DNA of 64,000 nucleotides from CBFHSF01 sp965661055 (GTDB taxonomy: Bacteria > Bacteroidota > Bacteroidia > Flavobacteriales > Schleiferiaceae), in contig CBFICS010000004.1 in the NCBI GenBank assembly GCA_965661055.1, positions 62,001 to 126,000 of the forward strand, read 5' to 3'. The position numbers and the translations under genes are program-made. Shown here one piece after another: positions 8,013-17,247 of the stretch; the first letter of the stretch is position 1, and each line of letters begins with the position of its first letter. The notes below the pieces were generated by a model. The model was given only the letters and a program-made list of their open reading frames with translations. It searched no databases and was not told the DNA's origin.

Positions 8013-9527
8013 TCATTTCGGTATAACTCGAACCACCTCGTCGTAGTATAGAGGTACAATAGGAGATTCTGACATGATTATGGAATCTAATTGTTGGTAA
8101 AGGACTATTCTACTAGAGTCATTAGTCTCTACTCTTGCCTTTGAATACAGACTGTCATACGTTACATTTTCAAAATGAGAATAGTTAGGTCCATTAGGTG
8201 CTTTATTACCACTGTAAAAAAGACTTAAATAGTTTTCAGCATCCGGATAATCCGCGATCCATGAAGCACGAAAAAATGGAAGTCCACCATTTGCCTTCTT
8301 CTCTCTAAGGGTACTTGGTGGTGTTACCTCAACCCTTATTTCAATTCCCAACTGAGCTAATTGCCCTTGAATGTATTCACATAAATCTGTGTAGTTACTT
8401 GTTGTGTATAGCGATATAGGAGACAATCCACTTCCATTTGGAAAACCTGCTTCAGCCAGCAGTCTAGCCGCTTTTTCAGGATTGTATTCACAGTACTTCA
8501 CCTTAGAAAAACCAGGTAATCCTTCAGGAATGATTCCCCCCTCGGCTGGTTTTCCGATACCATTTCTCAAATAGGTCATCATCTTTGTGCGGTCAAATCC
8601 CATGACAATGGCCTCACGAACCTTTGGATTACTCACCACACTACTATCTGGCAAGTAAAAGGCTAAATATTCAGTGTTTAAATACGGAGTTTTTTCGAGA
8701 ACAAAACGATTAGAGTACTTTTGATTGAGTTCACCTTTGGGAGTCAATAAATCGTCTTTATAACTCGCGTCAAGCCCCGACAAAAAGTCTTTTCTTCCTT
8801 GAATAAACTCCATATATGCACTTTGCTTGTCCGGAATAAAACTAATGACAACACTTTCTAAATGTGGCAGCCTAGTTCCGTTTTCCATTTCAAAATACAA
8901 GGGATTCTTTCTTAGAATCATCACCTCATTATCAACCCAACGCTTCAAATAAAACGGCCCAGTACCAATCGGGTTTTGAGAAAATCCTCCAGCTTCTGCC
9001 GCCTCAAAGGGAACCACGGAGCAATACTTCATTGTCAATAATCCCAAAAAGGGGGAGAAGGGACTTTTAAGTGAAATGACCAAGGTAGTATCAGAAGTAG
9101 CAAAAATAGAATCTACATCAGATAAAACCCAAGCGCCTGGGGCCGCTAATGATTTACTTTGTAAACGATTAAAACTATAAACAAAGTCGTTAGAGACTAC
9201 TTTTCTAGTTTTGGTCTCGCCAAAAACTTCACTTTCATGAAAGAACACATCGTCTCTTAAGGTAAAAACATAGGTTTTGCCGTTGTCCAAAATTTCCCAT
9301 GACTGGGCAATAGCTGGCACCACTTCAAGAGATTGGTTCATGGCTACCAATCCGTTAAAAATTTGATGTGTAGCCCAAATATTTGATTGAACCCTTGCAA
9401 AAGCAGGATCTAGTGAACTGATTCCTGAATATTCATTGTATCTAAAAACTGTACTCTCATCGCGTTCTATGGGCTGACTGCAAGAAAACAATATCCCCAA
9501 AAGGGCCAAACGCAAAACAATTTTCAT
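8013..9527 (-). CDS. Lipoprotein substrate-binding protein, peptide/nickel ABC type (SBP_bac_5)
   Basis: 504 residues from the ATG at 9527. The N-terminus (MKIVLRLALLGILFSC) is a lipoprotein signal with Cys after LFS. The body has the family-5 layout: an N-terminal region placing it in a peptide-binding lobe, a conserved segment around SWEILDNGKTYVFTLRDDV, and the GTGPFYLKRW block. Such proteins deliver oligopeptides or nickel to an ABC permease, but no permease or ATPase gene lies nearby, so it works with distant partners or in another role. An in-frame ATG at 9545 is rejected because it lies in the promoter -7 element. It converges on the EEP gene with 49 bases between stops and no obvious terminator. 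Confidence 0.88.
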   Translation of the reverse strand: MKIVLRLALLGILFSCSQPIERDESTVFRYNEYSGISSLDPAFARVQSNIWATHQIFNGLVAMNQSLEVVPAIAQSWEILDNGKTYVFTLRDDVFFHESEVFGETKTRKVVSNDFVYSFNRLQSKSLAAPGAWVLSDVDSIFATSDTTLVISLKSPFSPFLGLLTMKYCSVVPFEAAEAGGFSQNPIGTGPFYLKRWVDNEVMILRKNPLYFEMENGTRLPHLESVVISFIPDKQSAYMEFIQGRKDFLSGLDASYKDDLLTPKGELNQKYSNRFVLEKTPYLNTEYLAFYLPDSSVVSNPKVREAIVMGFDRTKMMTYLRNGIGKPAEGGIIPEGLPGFSKVKYCEYNPEKAARLLAEAGFPNGSGLSPISLYTTSNYTDLCEYIQGQLAQLGIEIRVEVTPPSTLREKKANGGLPFFRASWIADYPDAENYLSLFYSGNKAPNGPNYSHFENVTYDSLYSKARVETNDSSRIVLYQQLDSIIMSESPIVPLYYDEVVRVIPK

Positions 9528-9542
9528 ATGAAGTATTTTGTT

Positions 9543-9572
9543 CAAATATAACGCCTAAATCAAGGAATGCAA
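9543..9572 (-). promoter_or_regulatory. Promoter of the solute-binding lipoprotein gene
   Basis: On the minus strand TATATTTG (9550-9543) is preceded by TTG with 19 bases between, fitting the Bacteroidota -33/-7 pattern. The predicted start of transcription is about 10 bases before the ATG at 9527, giving a very short leader. Confidence 0.65.
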
Positions 9573-9651
9573 GAATGAAAAACCAATTAAAGAATTCATT
9601 AACGCGCTACAATGACACATTCTAATTAAATGTAAAAATCATTATTTGCCT

Positions 9652-9659
9652 TATCTTTG
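9652..9659 (+). promoter_or_regulatory. -7 promoter element (TATCTTTG) just before mtaB
   Basis: TATCTTTG matches TAnnTTTG and ends 7 bases before the ATG at 9667. If transcription starts at the usual 5-8 bases downstream, the mRNA would be leaderless or nearly so. No strong -33 element is visible. Confidence 0.55.
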
Positions 9660-9666
9660 CAAACGC

Positions 9667-11001
9667 ATGAAAGAAGACACAAAAAAAGTAGCATTTCACA
9701 CTTTAGGTTGTAAACTAAATTTTTCTGAGACCTCTACCATTTCTAGAGATTTCACTAAAAAGGGGTACGACAAAGTAGAGTTCAGTGAAGCGGCAGATGT
9801 TTACGTAATAAACACTTGTTCGGTAACTGAGAATGCAGATAGAGAAACAAAAAGTCACATTAAGGCAGCCTTAAAGGCTAATCCTGACGGATTTGTTGTG
9901 GTGGTTGGATGCTATGCTCAACTTAAGCCAGAAGAAATTGCAGCCATTGATGGAGTTGATATGGTATTGGGAGCTACGGAAAAATTCAACATTACCCAAT
10001 ACCTAGAAGACCTTACCAAAAAAGAGGAAGGGATTGTTCATTCTTGCGAAATTGATGAAGCCAACTTTTTTGTGGGTTCTTATAGCATTGGCGACAGAAC
10101 CAGGGCCTTCCTTAAAGTTCAAGATGGTTGTGATTATAAATGTACTTATTGTACCATTCCACTAGCTAGAGGTATAAGTCGCTCTGACACCTTGAATAAC
10201 GTACTGAAAAACGCTCATGAAATTTCTCAGAAAGGAATTAAAGAGATTGTTTTAACCGGAGTAAATATTGGTGATTACGGAAAGGGTGAATTCGGCAATA
10301 AAAAACACGAACACACTTTCTTAGAACTTGTAAAAGAACTTGACCAAGTAGAGGGTTTAGATAGGTTGCGAATCAGTTCTATTGAGCCCAATTTATTGAA
10401 AGACGAAACCATTCAGTTTGTTTCTGAAAGCAATCATTTTGTTCCTCATTTTCACATTCCACTTCAAAGTGGATCTAATGAGTTGCTCAAAAAAATGAAA
10501 AGGCGTTACCTACGTGAACTTTACAGCGAAAGGGTAAGTAAAATAAAATCGGTGATGCCCGATGCTTGTATAGGAGTAGATGTCATTGTTGGGTTTCCGG
10601 GTGAAACAGACGAGCATTTTTTAGAGACCTACAACTTTTTAAACGAGCTTGACATTGCCTATTTACATGTTTTCACCTATTCAGAAAGACCCAATACAGA
10701 AGCCGTAGAAATGGATGGTGTTGTACCTATTCCGGTAAGAAAAAAGAGAAATAAAATGTTGAGAGGGCTTTCTGCTAAAAAGCGTCATGCCTTTTATCAA
10801 AGTCAAATTGGAACTCAAAGAAGGGTTCTTTTTGAAGGAGAAAACAAAAAGGGCTACATACATGGTTTCACTGAAAATTATGTGAAAGTAAAGTGGCCTT
10901 GGGACCCTTCATTAGCAAATACGGTTCATCAAATCGTCTTATCAGAAATGGATGCTGATGGAATTATGCGTGGAGAGTTTTTAAAAAACGAGCCTGCATG
11001 A
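9667..11001 (+). CDS. mtaB: tRNA t6A37 methylthiotransferase MtaB
   Basis: 444 residues. MtaB adds a methylthio group to t6A37 of ANN-decoding tRNAs, giving ms2t6A, in the cytoplasm. The UPF0004 domain has its three cluster cysteines in TLGCKLN, NTCSVTENAD and VVGCYAQ. The radical SAM motif CxxxCxxC lies in DGCDYKCTYCTIPLARG, and a TRAM-like end follows. The GCKLN signature and lack of a long RimO/MiaB-type tail support MtaB over MiaB or RimO. ATG 9667 is chosen over 9646 because the latter would add seven residues upstream of the promoter element. It overlaps the next gene by four bases (ATGA). Confidence 0.94.
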   Translation: MKEDTKKVAFHTLGCKLNFSETSTISRDFTKKGYDKVEFSEAADVYVINTCSVTENADRETKSHIKAALKANPDGFVVVVGCYAQLKPEEIAAIDGVDMVLGATEKFNITQYLEDLTKKEEGIVHSCEIDEANFFVGSYSIGDRTRAFLKVQDGCDYKCTYCTIPLARGISRSDTLNNVLKNAHEISQKGIKEIVLTGVNIGDYGKGEFGNKKHEHTFLELVKELDQVEGLDRLRISSIEPNLLKDETIQFVSESNHFVPHFHIPLQSGSNELLKKMKRRYLRELYSERVSKIKSVMPDACIGVDVIVGFPGETDEHFLETYNFLNELDIAYLHVFTYSERPNTEAVEMDGVVPIPVRKKRNKMLRGLSAKKRHAFYQSQIGTQRRVLFEGENKKGYIHGFTENYVKVKWPWDPSLANTVHQIVLSEMDADGIMRGEFLKNEPA

Positions 11002-11294
11002 GTTACCATTTGATGGTTGAATATTCGGTAAATCCCATTTTTAAAGAGAATTTTATCAATGCATGGAATCGCCTTATAACTCACTATAAATCATTAGGAT
11101 ACATTCTTAGAGCGGAACTAATTCAATCAGACAGCAGAACTTTAGTCGGACATTCTATTTGGAAAGACAAAGAGGCTTTTAAAGAGTCTTTGGCTTTACT
11201 TTCTCAAAAATCCTCTACCTTAAATTCTCAACTAGAGAGCCACTGTGATTCCATCCAATTAAAATATGCTGGACAGCAAGTTAAAAAACTATGA
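10998..11294 (+). CDS. Small protein resembling antibiotic biosynthesis monooxygenase (ABM) fold
   Basis: 98 residues. The pattern YHLMVEYSVNP ... FINAWNRLITHYKSLGYI ... GHSIWKDKEAFKESL fits the dimeric alpha/beta barrel (ABM-like) proteins: a first strand, a helix with Trp, and the 'W-D-EAF' strand/helix turn. These proteins range from heme or quinol oxygenases to non-enzymatic members, so no reaction is assigned. It is coupled by ATGA overlaps to mtaB before it and to the inositol-phosphatase gene after it. A second ABM-like protein is encoded at 17248-17559. Confidence 0.65.
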   Translation: MSYHLMVEYSVNPIFKENFINAWNRLITHYKSLGYILRAELIQSDSRTLVGHSIWKDKEAFKESLALLSQKSSTLNSQLESHCDSIQLKYAGQQVKKL

Positions 11295-12088
11295 ACTACA
11301 ATAAACTAGCCAATTCTGTTGGAAGTCTAGCTCGTGAGGTAGGCCTTTTTATTAAAAGTGAACAAGAAAAACTTTCCTCTATTAAGATAGAGACCAAATC
11401 GCTGAACTCATTAGTGAGCTACGTTGATAAAGAGGCTGAAAAGAAACTGATTTCCAGCCTTTCAGCCCTACTCCCAGAAGCGGGTTTTATTGCAGAAGAG
11501 GGAACCGTAGATCCAAAAAAAGCAGATTTTCAATGGATTGTAGATCCTCTTGATGGCACCACCAATTTCTTGCATGGCTTACCAATTTTTTCTGTTTCTA
11601 TAGCCCTTACGCATCTAGATGACCTGGTAGTTGGAGTTGTATATGAAGTAGGACAAGATGAATTGTTTGTTGCCTCAAAAAACAATGGCACAACCTTAAA
11701 TGGTAAAGCGATTGAGGTTACCGAAACGGAAAACCTTTCAGATACCCTTTTAGCCACCGGGTTTCCGTACTACGATTTTAAAAGGCTCCCCGTCTACCTT
11801 GAATTGCTAAGCGATTTTTTTAAGACTACACGAGGTGTAAGACGAATGGGATCAGCCGCTGTTGACCTAGCCTATGTTGCCGCCGGCAGGTTTGATGGAT
11901 TCTTTGAATATGGTCTATCTCCATGGGATGTGGCTGCGGGAACCTTGTTGGTTGAAGAAGCTGGTGGAATGGTTAATGATTTTTCCAATGGTAAAAACAT
12001 CCTTTTCGGGAAAGAAATCTGGGCTTCAAACGGAAAAATACACGAAGAAATCAGCAAAAAGCTATCTCAATTAGCTGAGATAAAATAA
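11291..12088 (+). CDS. Inositol monophosphatase family protein (SuhB/CysQ type)
   Basis: 265 residues, normal for the family. The Mg2+-binding motifs are complete: AEEG, WIVDPLDGTTNFLHG, and the C-terminal WDVAAGTLLVEEAGG. Family members dephosphorylate myo-inositol phosphates, 3'-phosphoadenosine 5'-phosphate or fructose bisphosphate. The motif spacing and GTTNFLHG loop are closest to SuhB-type inositol-1-monophosphatases, but substrate is not settled by sequence. It starts within the stop of the ABM-like gene (ATGA), so it is in the mtaB operon. Confidence 0.9.
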   Translation: MNYNKLANSVGSLAREVGLFIKSEQEKLSSIKIETKSLNSLVSYVDKEAEKKLISSLSALLPEAGFIAEEGTVDPKKADFQWIVDPLDGTTNFLHGLPIFSVSIALTHLDDLVVGVVYEVGQDELFVASKNNGTTLNGKAIEVTETENLSDTLLATGFPYYDFKRLPVYLELLSDFFKTTRGVRRMGSAAVDLAYVAAGRFDGFFEYGLSPWDVAAGTLLVEEAGGMVNDFSNGKNILFGKEIWASNGKIHEEISKKLSQLAEIK

Positions 12089-12156
12089 GGTTTTTTTGCT
12101 GCGCTTTATCCCTGTGAAAAATCAATGATTACCCTATATATTTCATTGGCTATCAT

Positions 12157-12164
12157 TACATTTG
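12157..12164 (+). promoter_or_regulatory. -7 promoter element (TACATTTG) just before rfbC
   Basis: TACATTTG ends only 4 bases before the rfbC ATG at 12169. Transcription starting at the usual distance would begin at or next to the start codon, predicting a leaderless message. A -33 box is not evident. Confidence 0.55.
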
Positions 12165-12168
12165 CAGG

Positions 12169-12717
12169 ATGCAGTTTATCAAATCAACTATTGAAGGATT
12201 AATAGAAATTGAACCTAGAGTATTTGAAGATTCTAGAGGATATTTTTTTGAATCATTTAACGCAAAGCGATTTGCGGAAAACGGAATTCCAGAAAATTTT
12301 GTTCAAGACAATCAAAGCCTTTCTCAAAAAGGTGTACTAAGAGGGCTTCATTTTCAAGCCCCTCCTTTTGCTCAAGGTAAGTTAGTGAGAGTCATAAAAG
12401 GCGCTGTTTTAGACGTGGCTGTTGACATCAGAAAAGGCTCACCGACTTTTGGAAAGTACCACATGGTTGAACTTACGGAGGAAAACAAAAAAATGTTCTG
12501 GGTGCCTCCAGGTTTTGCTCATGGATTTTTAACCTTGAGAGACCAAACCATCTTTTCTTACAAATGCTCTAATGTCTACAATGTAGAAAGCGAAGGATCC
12601 GTTCTATGGAACGACAAAGACATTGATATTCAATGGCCCAAAGGGGACTTTCAATTATCAGAAAAAGATGTTAAAGCACCTACTTTGAGTGAACTAGAAT
12701 CGCCCTTTAGTGTTTAA
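12169..12717 (+). CDS. rfbC: dTDP-4-dehydrorhamnose 3,5-epimerase
   Basis: 182 residues, the normal size of RmlC. It epimerises dTDP-4-keto-6-deoxyglucose at C3 and C5 in dTDP-L-rhamnose synthesis, as a cytoplasmic cupin dimer. The diagnostic residues are visible: DSRGYFFE, the catalytic base H61 in LRGLHFQ, K71 in QGKLVRV, H118 in GFAHGF and Y131 in the YKCSN block. The other rml genes are not adjacent; an RmlD-type reductase gene lies at 61282-62181. The gene is followed after 5 bases by the lytic transglycosylase gene. Confidence 0.94.
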   Translation: MQFIKSTIEGLIEIEPRVFEDSRGYFFESFNAKRFAENGIPENFVQDNQSLSQKGVLRGLHFQAPPFAQGKLVRVIKGAVLDVAVDIRKGSPTFGKYHMVELTEENKKMFWVPPGFAHGFLTLRDQTIFSYKCSNVYNVESEGSVLWNDKDIDIQWPKGDFQLSEKDVKAPTLSELESPFSV

Positions 12718-12722
12718 AATTT

Positions 12723-13694
12723 ATGAGTAAAAAATATTCCATATTGTTTTCATTAGTAGCAGGTACAGCACTTGTTTTAACAAGTCTGCGCTTTACTCAT
12801 GACAATCAAATAGACGAGCAGTTTGCTTCAGATTTTCACGAGGATTACAAGGTGTACGCACTGACAATGCCTACCAATTTATCCTTTGCTGGCGAAGGGG
12901 TTCCCCTTGAAGATCCGGATGTTTTTGAACGTATGGATAAGGAATTGTTGGTGAATACCTATTGGCAATCAAACGGTCTTTTAATGTTTAAAAGAACCGC
13001 AAAGTACTTTCCGGTGATTGAACCCATCTTGAAGAAAAACGGAATTCCAGATGACTTTAAATATTTGGCAGTTATTGAAAGTGGTCTTATCAACGTAGTT
13101 TCACCAGCAGGAGCTGCAGGCATGTGGCAAATCTTAAAAGGCACTGCTGAAGAAAGAGGCCTAGAAGTAAACGATGAAGTTGATGAGAGGTACCACCTTG
13201 AAAAAAGCACTCAGGCTGCTTGCGAATACCTTAGAGAGGCTCACGACAAACTTGGCTCGTGGTCATTGGCAGCCGCTGCTTACAACATGGGAATCAACGG
13301 GGTTCAAAAACAACTAGAAAGACAAAAAACCGATAACTATTACGACCTTTTGTTGAATACTGAAACCGGTCGTTATGTTTTTAGAATCCTAGCGGTAAAA
13401 GAGATTATTGAAAACCCGAAAAAATATGGGTTCAATTATAGAAATAAAGATTTATACCAACACATTCCCACGAAAGTGGTTGCCATTGATAGCAGTATAA
13501 GTCACTTTGCAGATTTTGCATCACAATACCAGATTTCTTACAAGACCCTGAAATACCACAACCCTTGGCTTAGGGATAATTTCTTGACCAACAAGAAAAA
13601 TAAGACCTACCTAATTGAGATTCCGAAAGAGGGCTTTCAGGGTATTTATCTAAAATCTGACGAAGGGGTTAAACCTGAAAAGGAAAAGAATTAA
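12723..13694 (+). CDS. Lytic transglycosylase (SLT/MltD-like)
   Basis: 323 residues. The N-terminus (about 1-25) is a hydrophobic signal or membrane anchor. The SLT domain (about 95-230) has the catalytic glutamate E119 in YLAVIESGL, then SPAGAAGMWQ and the AAAYNMG block, as in family 1 lytic transglycosylases that cleave glycan strands to form 1,6-anhydroMurNAc ends. The C-terminal part (about 245-315) resembles a single LysM-like or linker segment with weak similarity. Its products are substrates of NagZ/NamZ-type enzymes, both encoded elsewhere in this window. Confidence 0.9.
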   Translation: MSKKYSILFSLVAGTALVLTSLRFTHDNQIDEQFASDFHEDYKVYALTMPTNLSFAGEGVPLEDPDVFERMDKELLVNTYWQSNGLLMFKRTAKYFPVIEPILKKNGIPDDFKYLAVIESGLINVVSPAGAAGMWQILKGTAEERGLEVNDEVDERYHLEKSTQAACEYLREAHDKLGSWSLAAAAYNMGINGVQKQLERQKTDNYYDLLLNTETGRYVFRILAVKEIIENPKKYGFNYRNKDLYQHIPTKVVAIDSSISHFADFASQYQISYKTLKYHNPWLRDNFLTNKKNKTYLIEIPKEGFQGIYLKSDEGVKPEKEKN

Positions 13695-16541
13695 ATGGCG
13701 GAAATAAATGACCAAGAGGTTTTTGAAAAAGAGACACTAGAAGTTTTTGGTGCCCGCGTTCACAACCTCAAAAATATTGATGTACAAATTCCAAGAAATG
13801 AATTGGTGGTAATTACCGGACTTAGCGGTAGTGGCAAGTCTTCATTGGCATTTGACACAATTTACGCCGAAGGGCAAAGAAGGTATGTAGAGACTTTCTC
13901 TGCCTATGCTAGGCAATTTTTGGGTGGTTTAGACAGACCCGATGTAGACAAGATCAATGGTCTTAGCCCCGTCATTTCCATAGAACAAAAAACCACTTCT
14001 AGAAACCCAAGATCTACCGTAGGTACGGTCACTGAGATCTACGATTTCTTGCGATTGTTGTTTGCTAGGGCTTCTACTGCCTACTCTTACAACACAGGAG
14101 AAAAAATGGTCAGCTATAGCGATGACCAAATAGTTCAGCTAATATCAGAACGCTTTCGCGGGAAGAGAATTTCAATTCTAGCCCCGGTAGTACGATCAAG
14201 AAAAGGACATTATAGAGAATTGTTTGAACAAATCTCAAAACTCGGATTTTTGAGAGCTCGTGTAAACGGAGAAATAATTGAAATTACTCGTGGATTTAGA
14301 TTAGATAGGTATAAAACCCACGATATAGAAATTGTCATTGACCGTGTGCAGGTAGAAGAAGAAATGATTCCTAGAATCAAGCAGTCAATACAAACGGGAA
14401 TGAGGCATGGCAAGGGGATTATTACCGTTCTTGAATGGGAGGCTGAAAAACCTCAATACTTTTCAAGGCACTTAATGTGTCCTTCTACTGGAATTGCCTA
14501 CCCCGATCCCGAACCTAATTCGTTTTCATTCAACTCGCCAAAAGGTGCGTGTGATAAGTGTAATGGACTGGGTCAGGTTAATGTGGTAGACATTGATAAA
14601 TTGATTCCTGATAATAAACTTTCAATTAAGAAGGGCGGCCTTGCCCCATTGGGTGAGTACAAGAAAAGTTGGATTTTTAACCAATTAGAAATAATTGGTA
14701 AGCGCTACGACTTTGATCTAAACACTCCCATTTCAAAAATCTCTAAAGAAGCCATGGAGGTTATTCTCAATGGCGCTAAAGACACTTTTGAAATTGAAAA
14801 TAAAACCGTTGGGGTAACCCGAAAATACCACCTTGACTTTGAAGGACTTACCCAGTTCATTGAATTTCAAAGCAAAGAAAGTGCTAGTAAGTCCATCAAG
14901 CGATGGGCTGAAACGTATATGAACCCGGTAAAATGTCGTAAATGCGAAGGTTCTAGACTAAAGAAAGAAGCGAATTACTTTAAAATAGCTGATGCCACTA
15001 TTAGCGAGTTGGCACAAATGAGTTTAATTGATTTCTCTAAGTGGTTAGAAACGGCACCAGAAAAAATGACGGATAGTCAACAGACTATTGCTAAAGAAAT
15101 CATTAAAGAACTCAAGGCAAGAACAGGATTTTTGTTAGATGTTGGATTGACCTATTTGAGTCTAGACCGCTCAGCTAAAACCTTATCGGGTGGAGAAGCC
15201 CAACGCATTAGGTTGGCAACTCAAATTGGCTCTCAGTTGGTAAACGTCTTATACATTTTAGATGAACCAAGCATTGGCCTACATCAACGAGACAACCAAA
15301 AATTGATAAACAGCCTTATTGAATTAAAAAATGTAGGTAACAGTGTTATTGTGGTTGAGCACGACAAGGACATGATTGAGGCGGCAGATACAGTTTTTGA
15401 CATTGGACCTGGCGCTGGAGTGCACGGAGGTCGTGTGGTGGCAAGCGGCTCATTAGAAGACGTTTTAAACTCAAAGGGTCTTACCTCTGATTACCTTAGC
15501 GGGAGAAAAAAAATTGAAATACCTGAAATTAGAAGGGCTGGAAATGGCCAGTTTATTAAGCTTGAAGGAGCTACCGGCAACAACTTAAAAGACGTAGATT
15601 TCACCTTGCCATTAGGCAAGTTAGTTGTTGTTACGGGGGTTTCAGGCTCTGGAAAATCTACTTTGATAAACGAAACCCTCTTCCCTATTTTAAGCCACCA
15701 CTTCTACAGAAGTGTTAAGATACCTATGCCTTATAAAAAGATTGAAGGCATTGGTAATATAGATAAGGTAATTGACATTGATCAAAGTCCCATTGGAAGA
15801 ACTCCTCGCTCTAATCCGGCTACGTACACAGGTGTGCTCAGTGATATTAGAAGTCTTTTTTCTCAGTTACCAGAAGCGAAAATTAGAGGATATAAACCCG
15901 GAAGATTTAGCTTTAACGTAAAAGGCGGAAGATGTGAAACCTGCGAAGGCGCTGGACTAAGAGTTATTGAAATGAACTTTTTACCAGATGTTTACGTCCC
16001 TTGTGAAACTTGCCAAGGCAAACGGTTTAACCGAGAAACTTTAGAAATTAGATATAAAGGAAAATCAATTTCTGACGTACTGAATATGTCTGTTGAAGAA
16101 GCTTCAGAATTTTTTGAACATATACCTAAAATTTACCAAAAGGTAAAAACGTTAAATGATGTGGGGCTGGGTTATATTACCTTAGGACAACAATCTACTA
16201 CCCTAAGTGGTGGTGAAGCTCAGAGGGTAAAACTAGCCACCGAATTAAGCAAGAGAGATACCGGACAAACCCTTTACATTTTAGATGAACCAACTACCGG
16301 CTTGCACTTTGAAGATGTAAGGGTATTAATGGATGTTTTAAATCAATTGGTAGAAAGAGGCAATACGGTACTGATAATTGAGCACAATATGGACGTTATT
16401 AAACTTGCCGATCATATTGTAGACATAGGTCCAGAAGGAGGTAGACATGGTGGAACCATTGTTTGTGAAGGCACGCCTGAAGAGGTTGTTACGGTTGAAA
16501 ACAGCGAAACGGGTAAGTTTTTAAAATTGGAATTAAAATGA
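13695..16541 (+). CDS. uvrA: Excinuclease ABC subunit A
   Basis: 948 residues, typical UvrA. It is the DNA-damage-sensing ATPase of nucleotide excision repair and loads UvrB. Two ABC ATPase units are present: Walker A GLSGSGKSS (42-50) and later GVSGSGKST, two LSGGEAQR signatures, and Walker B LYILDEP. Zinc-finger cysteine pairs occur in CDKCNGLGQ and CRKCEGSR, and in CETCEGAG with CETCQGKR. The ATG follows the transglycosylase TAA directly; the stop overlaps the next ATG by four bases. Confidence 0.98.
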   Translation: MAEINDQEVFEKETLEVFGARVHNLKNIDVQIPRNELVVITGLSGSGKSSLAFDTIYAEGQRRYVETFSAYARQFLGGLDRPDVDKINGLSPVISIEQKTTSRNPRSTVGTVTEIYDFLRLLFARASTAYSYNTGEKMVSYSDDQIVQLISERFRGKRISILAPVVRSRKGHYRELFEQISKLGFLRARVNGEIIEITRGFRLDRYKTHDIEIVIDRVQVEEEMIPRIKQSIQTGMRHGKGIITVLEWEAEKPQYFSRHLMCPSTGIAYPDPEPNSFSFNSPKGACDKCNGLGQVNVVDIDKLIPDNKLSIKKGGLAPLGEYKKSWIFNQLEIIGKRYDFDLNTPISKISKEAMEVILNGAKDTFEIENKTVGVTRKYHLDFEGLTQFIEFQSKESASKSIKRWAETYMNPVKCRKCEGSRLKKEANYFKIADATISELAQMSLIDFSKWLETAPEKMTDSQQTIAKEIIKELKARTGFLLDVGLTYLSLDRSAKTLSGGEAQRIRLATQIGSQLVNVLYILDEPSIGLHQRDNQKLINSLIELKNVGNSVIVVEHDKDMIEAADTVFDIGPGAGVHGGRVVASGSLEDVLNSKGLTSDYLSGRKKIEIPEIRRAGNGQFIKLEGATGNNLKDVDFTLPLGKLVVVTGVSGSGKSTLINETLFPILSHHFYRSVKIPMPYKKIEGIGNIDKVIDIDQSPIGRTPRSNPATYTGVLSDIRSLFSQLPEAKIRGYKPGRFSFNVKGGRCETCEGAGLRVIEMNFLPDVYVPCETCQGKRFNRETLEIRYKGKSISDVLNMSVEEASEFFEHIPKIYQKVKTLNDVGLGYITLGQQSTTLSGGEAQRVKLATELSKRDTGQTLYILDEPTTGLHFEDVRVLMDVLNQLVERGNTVLIIEHNMDVIKLADHIVDIGPEGGRHGGTIVCEGTPEEVVTVENSETGKFLKLELK

Positions 16542-17242
16542 ACGACGATAAAATAATTAATGCATTTGATCACAAGGATTGGAATGAAATTAAAACCAAT
16601 GATTCTTGGGGTATTTTTAAAATTATGTCTGAATTTGTAGATGGATATGAGAATCTCTCTAAAATAGGACCCTGTGTATCAATTTTTGGTTCCGCCCGAA
16701 CAAACCCACAAGACAAATACTACCTTCTCGCTGAAGAAATCGCCTTTCAATTAACCCAAAACGGTTATGGAGTTATTACCGGCGGCGGACCTGGAATTAT
16801 GGAAGCTGGTAACAAGGGAGCAAAAAGAGGAAAAGGAAAAAGTGTAGGGTTAAATATAGAATTACCTCACGAGCAAAACCCCAATGTCTATATTGACCAA
16901 GACAAAAACCTAAACTTCGACTATTTCTTTGTTAGAAAAGTAATGTTTGTCAAGTATTCTCAAGGGTTTATCGTCTTGCCCGGAGGGTTCGGTACTTTAG
17001 ATGAGCTGTTTGAGTCACTCACATTAATTCAAACCAAAAAGATCGGGAGATTCCCTATTATTCTGGTTGGTAAAGATTTTTGGTCTGGACTTATTGACTG
17101 GATTGAAAATACCTTGCGTGATCAATATGAGACCATTAGTCCTGAAGACATGAAGCTCATTCACATTGTTGACAAGCCTGAAGAAGCGGTACAAATCATT
17201 GACAACTTCTACAGTAAATACATGCTTAAACCTAACTTCTAG
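16538..17242 (+). CDS. LOG family nucleotide phosphoribohydrolase-like protein
   Basis: 234 residues. It has the Rossmann-fold Lonely Guy signatures GGGPGIMEAGNKGA (82-95) and PGGFGTLDE (148-156), plus the RKVMF helix residues used for catalysis. LOG proteins split nucleoside 5'-monophosphates such as cytokinin ribotides into base and ribose phosphate; the physiological substrate in bacteria is often uncertain. The start codon lies in the uvrA stop region (ATGA), so it is co-transcribed with uvrA. It converges with the next gene, with only 5 bases between stops. Confidence 0.88.
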   Translation: MNDDKIINAFDHKDWNEIKTNDSWGIFKIMSEFVDGYENLSKIGPCVSIFGSARTNPQDKYYLLAEEIAFQLTQNGYGVITGGGPGIMEAGNKGAKRGKGKSVGLNIELPHEQNPNVYIDQDKNLNFDYFFVRKVMFVKYSQGFIVLPGGFGTLDELFESLTLIQTKKIGRFPIILVGKDFWSGLIDWIENTLRDQYETISPEDMKLIHIVDKPEEAVQIIDNFYSKYMLKPNF

Positions 17243-17247
17243 ATTTC

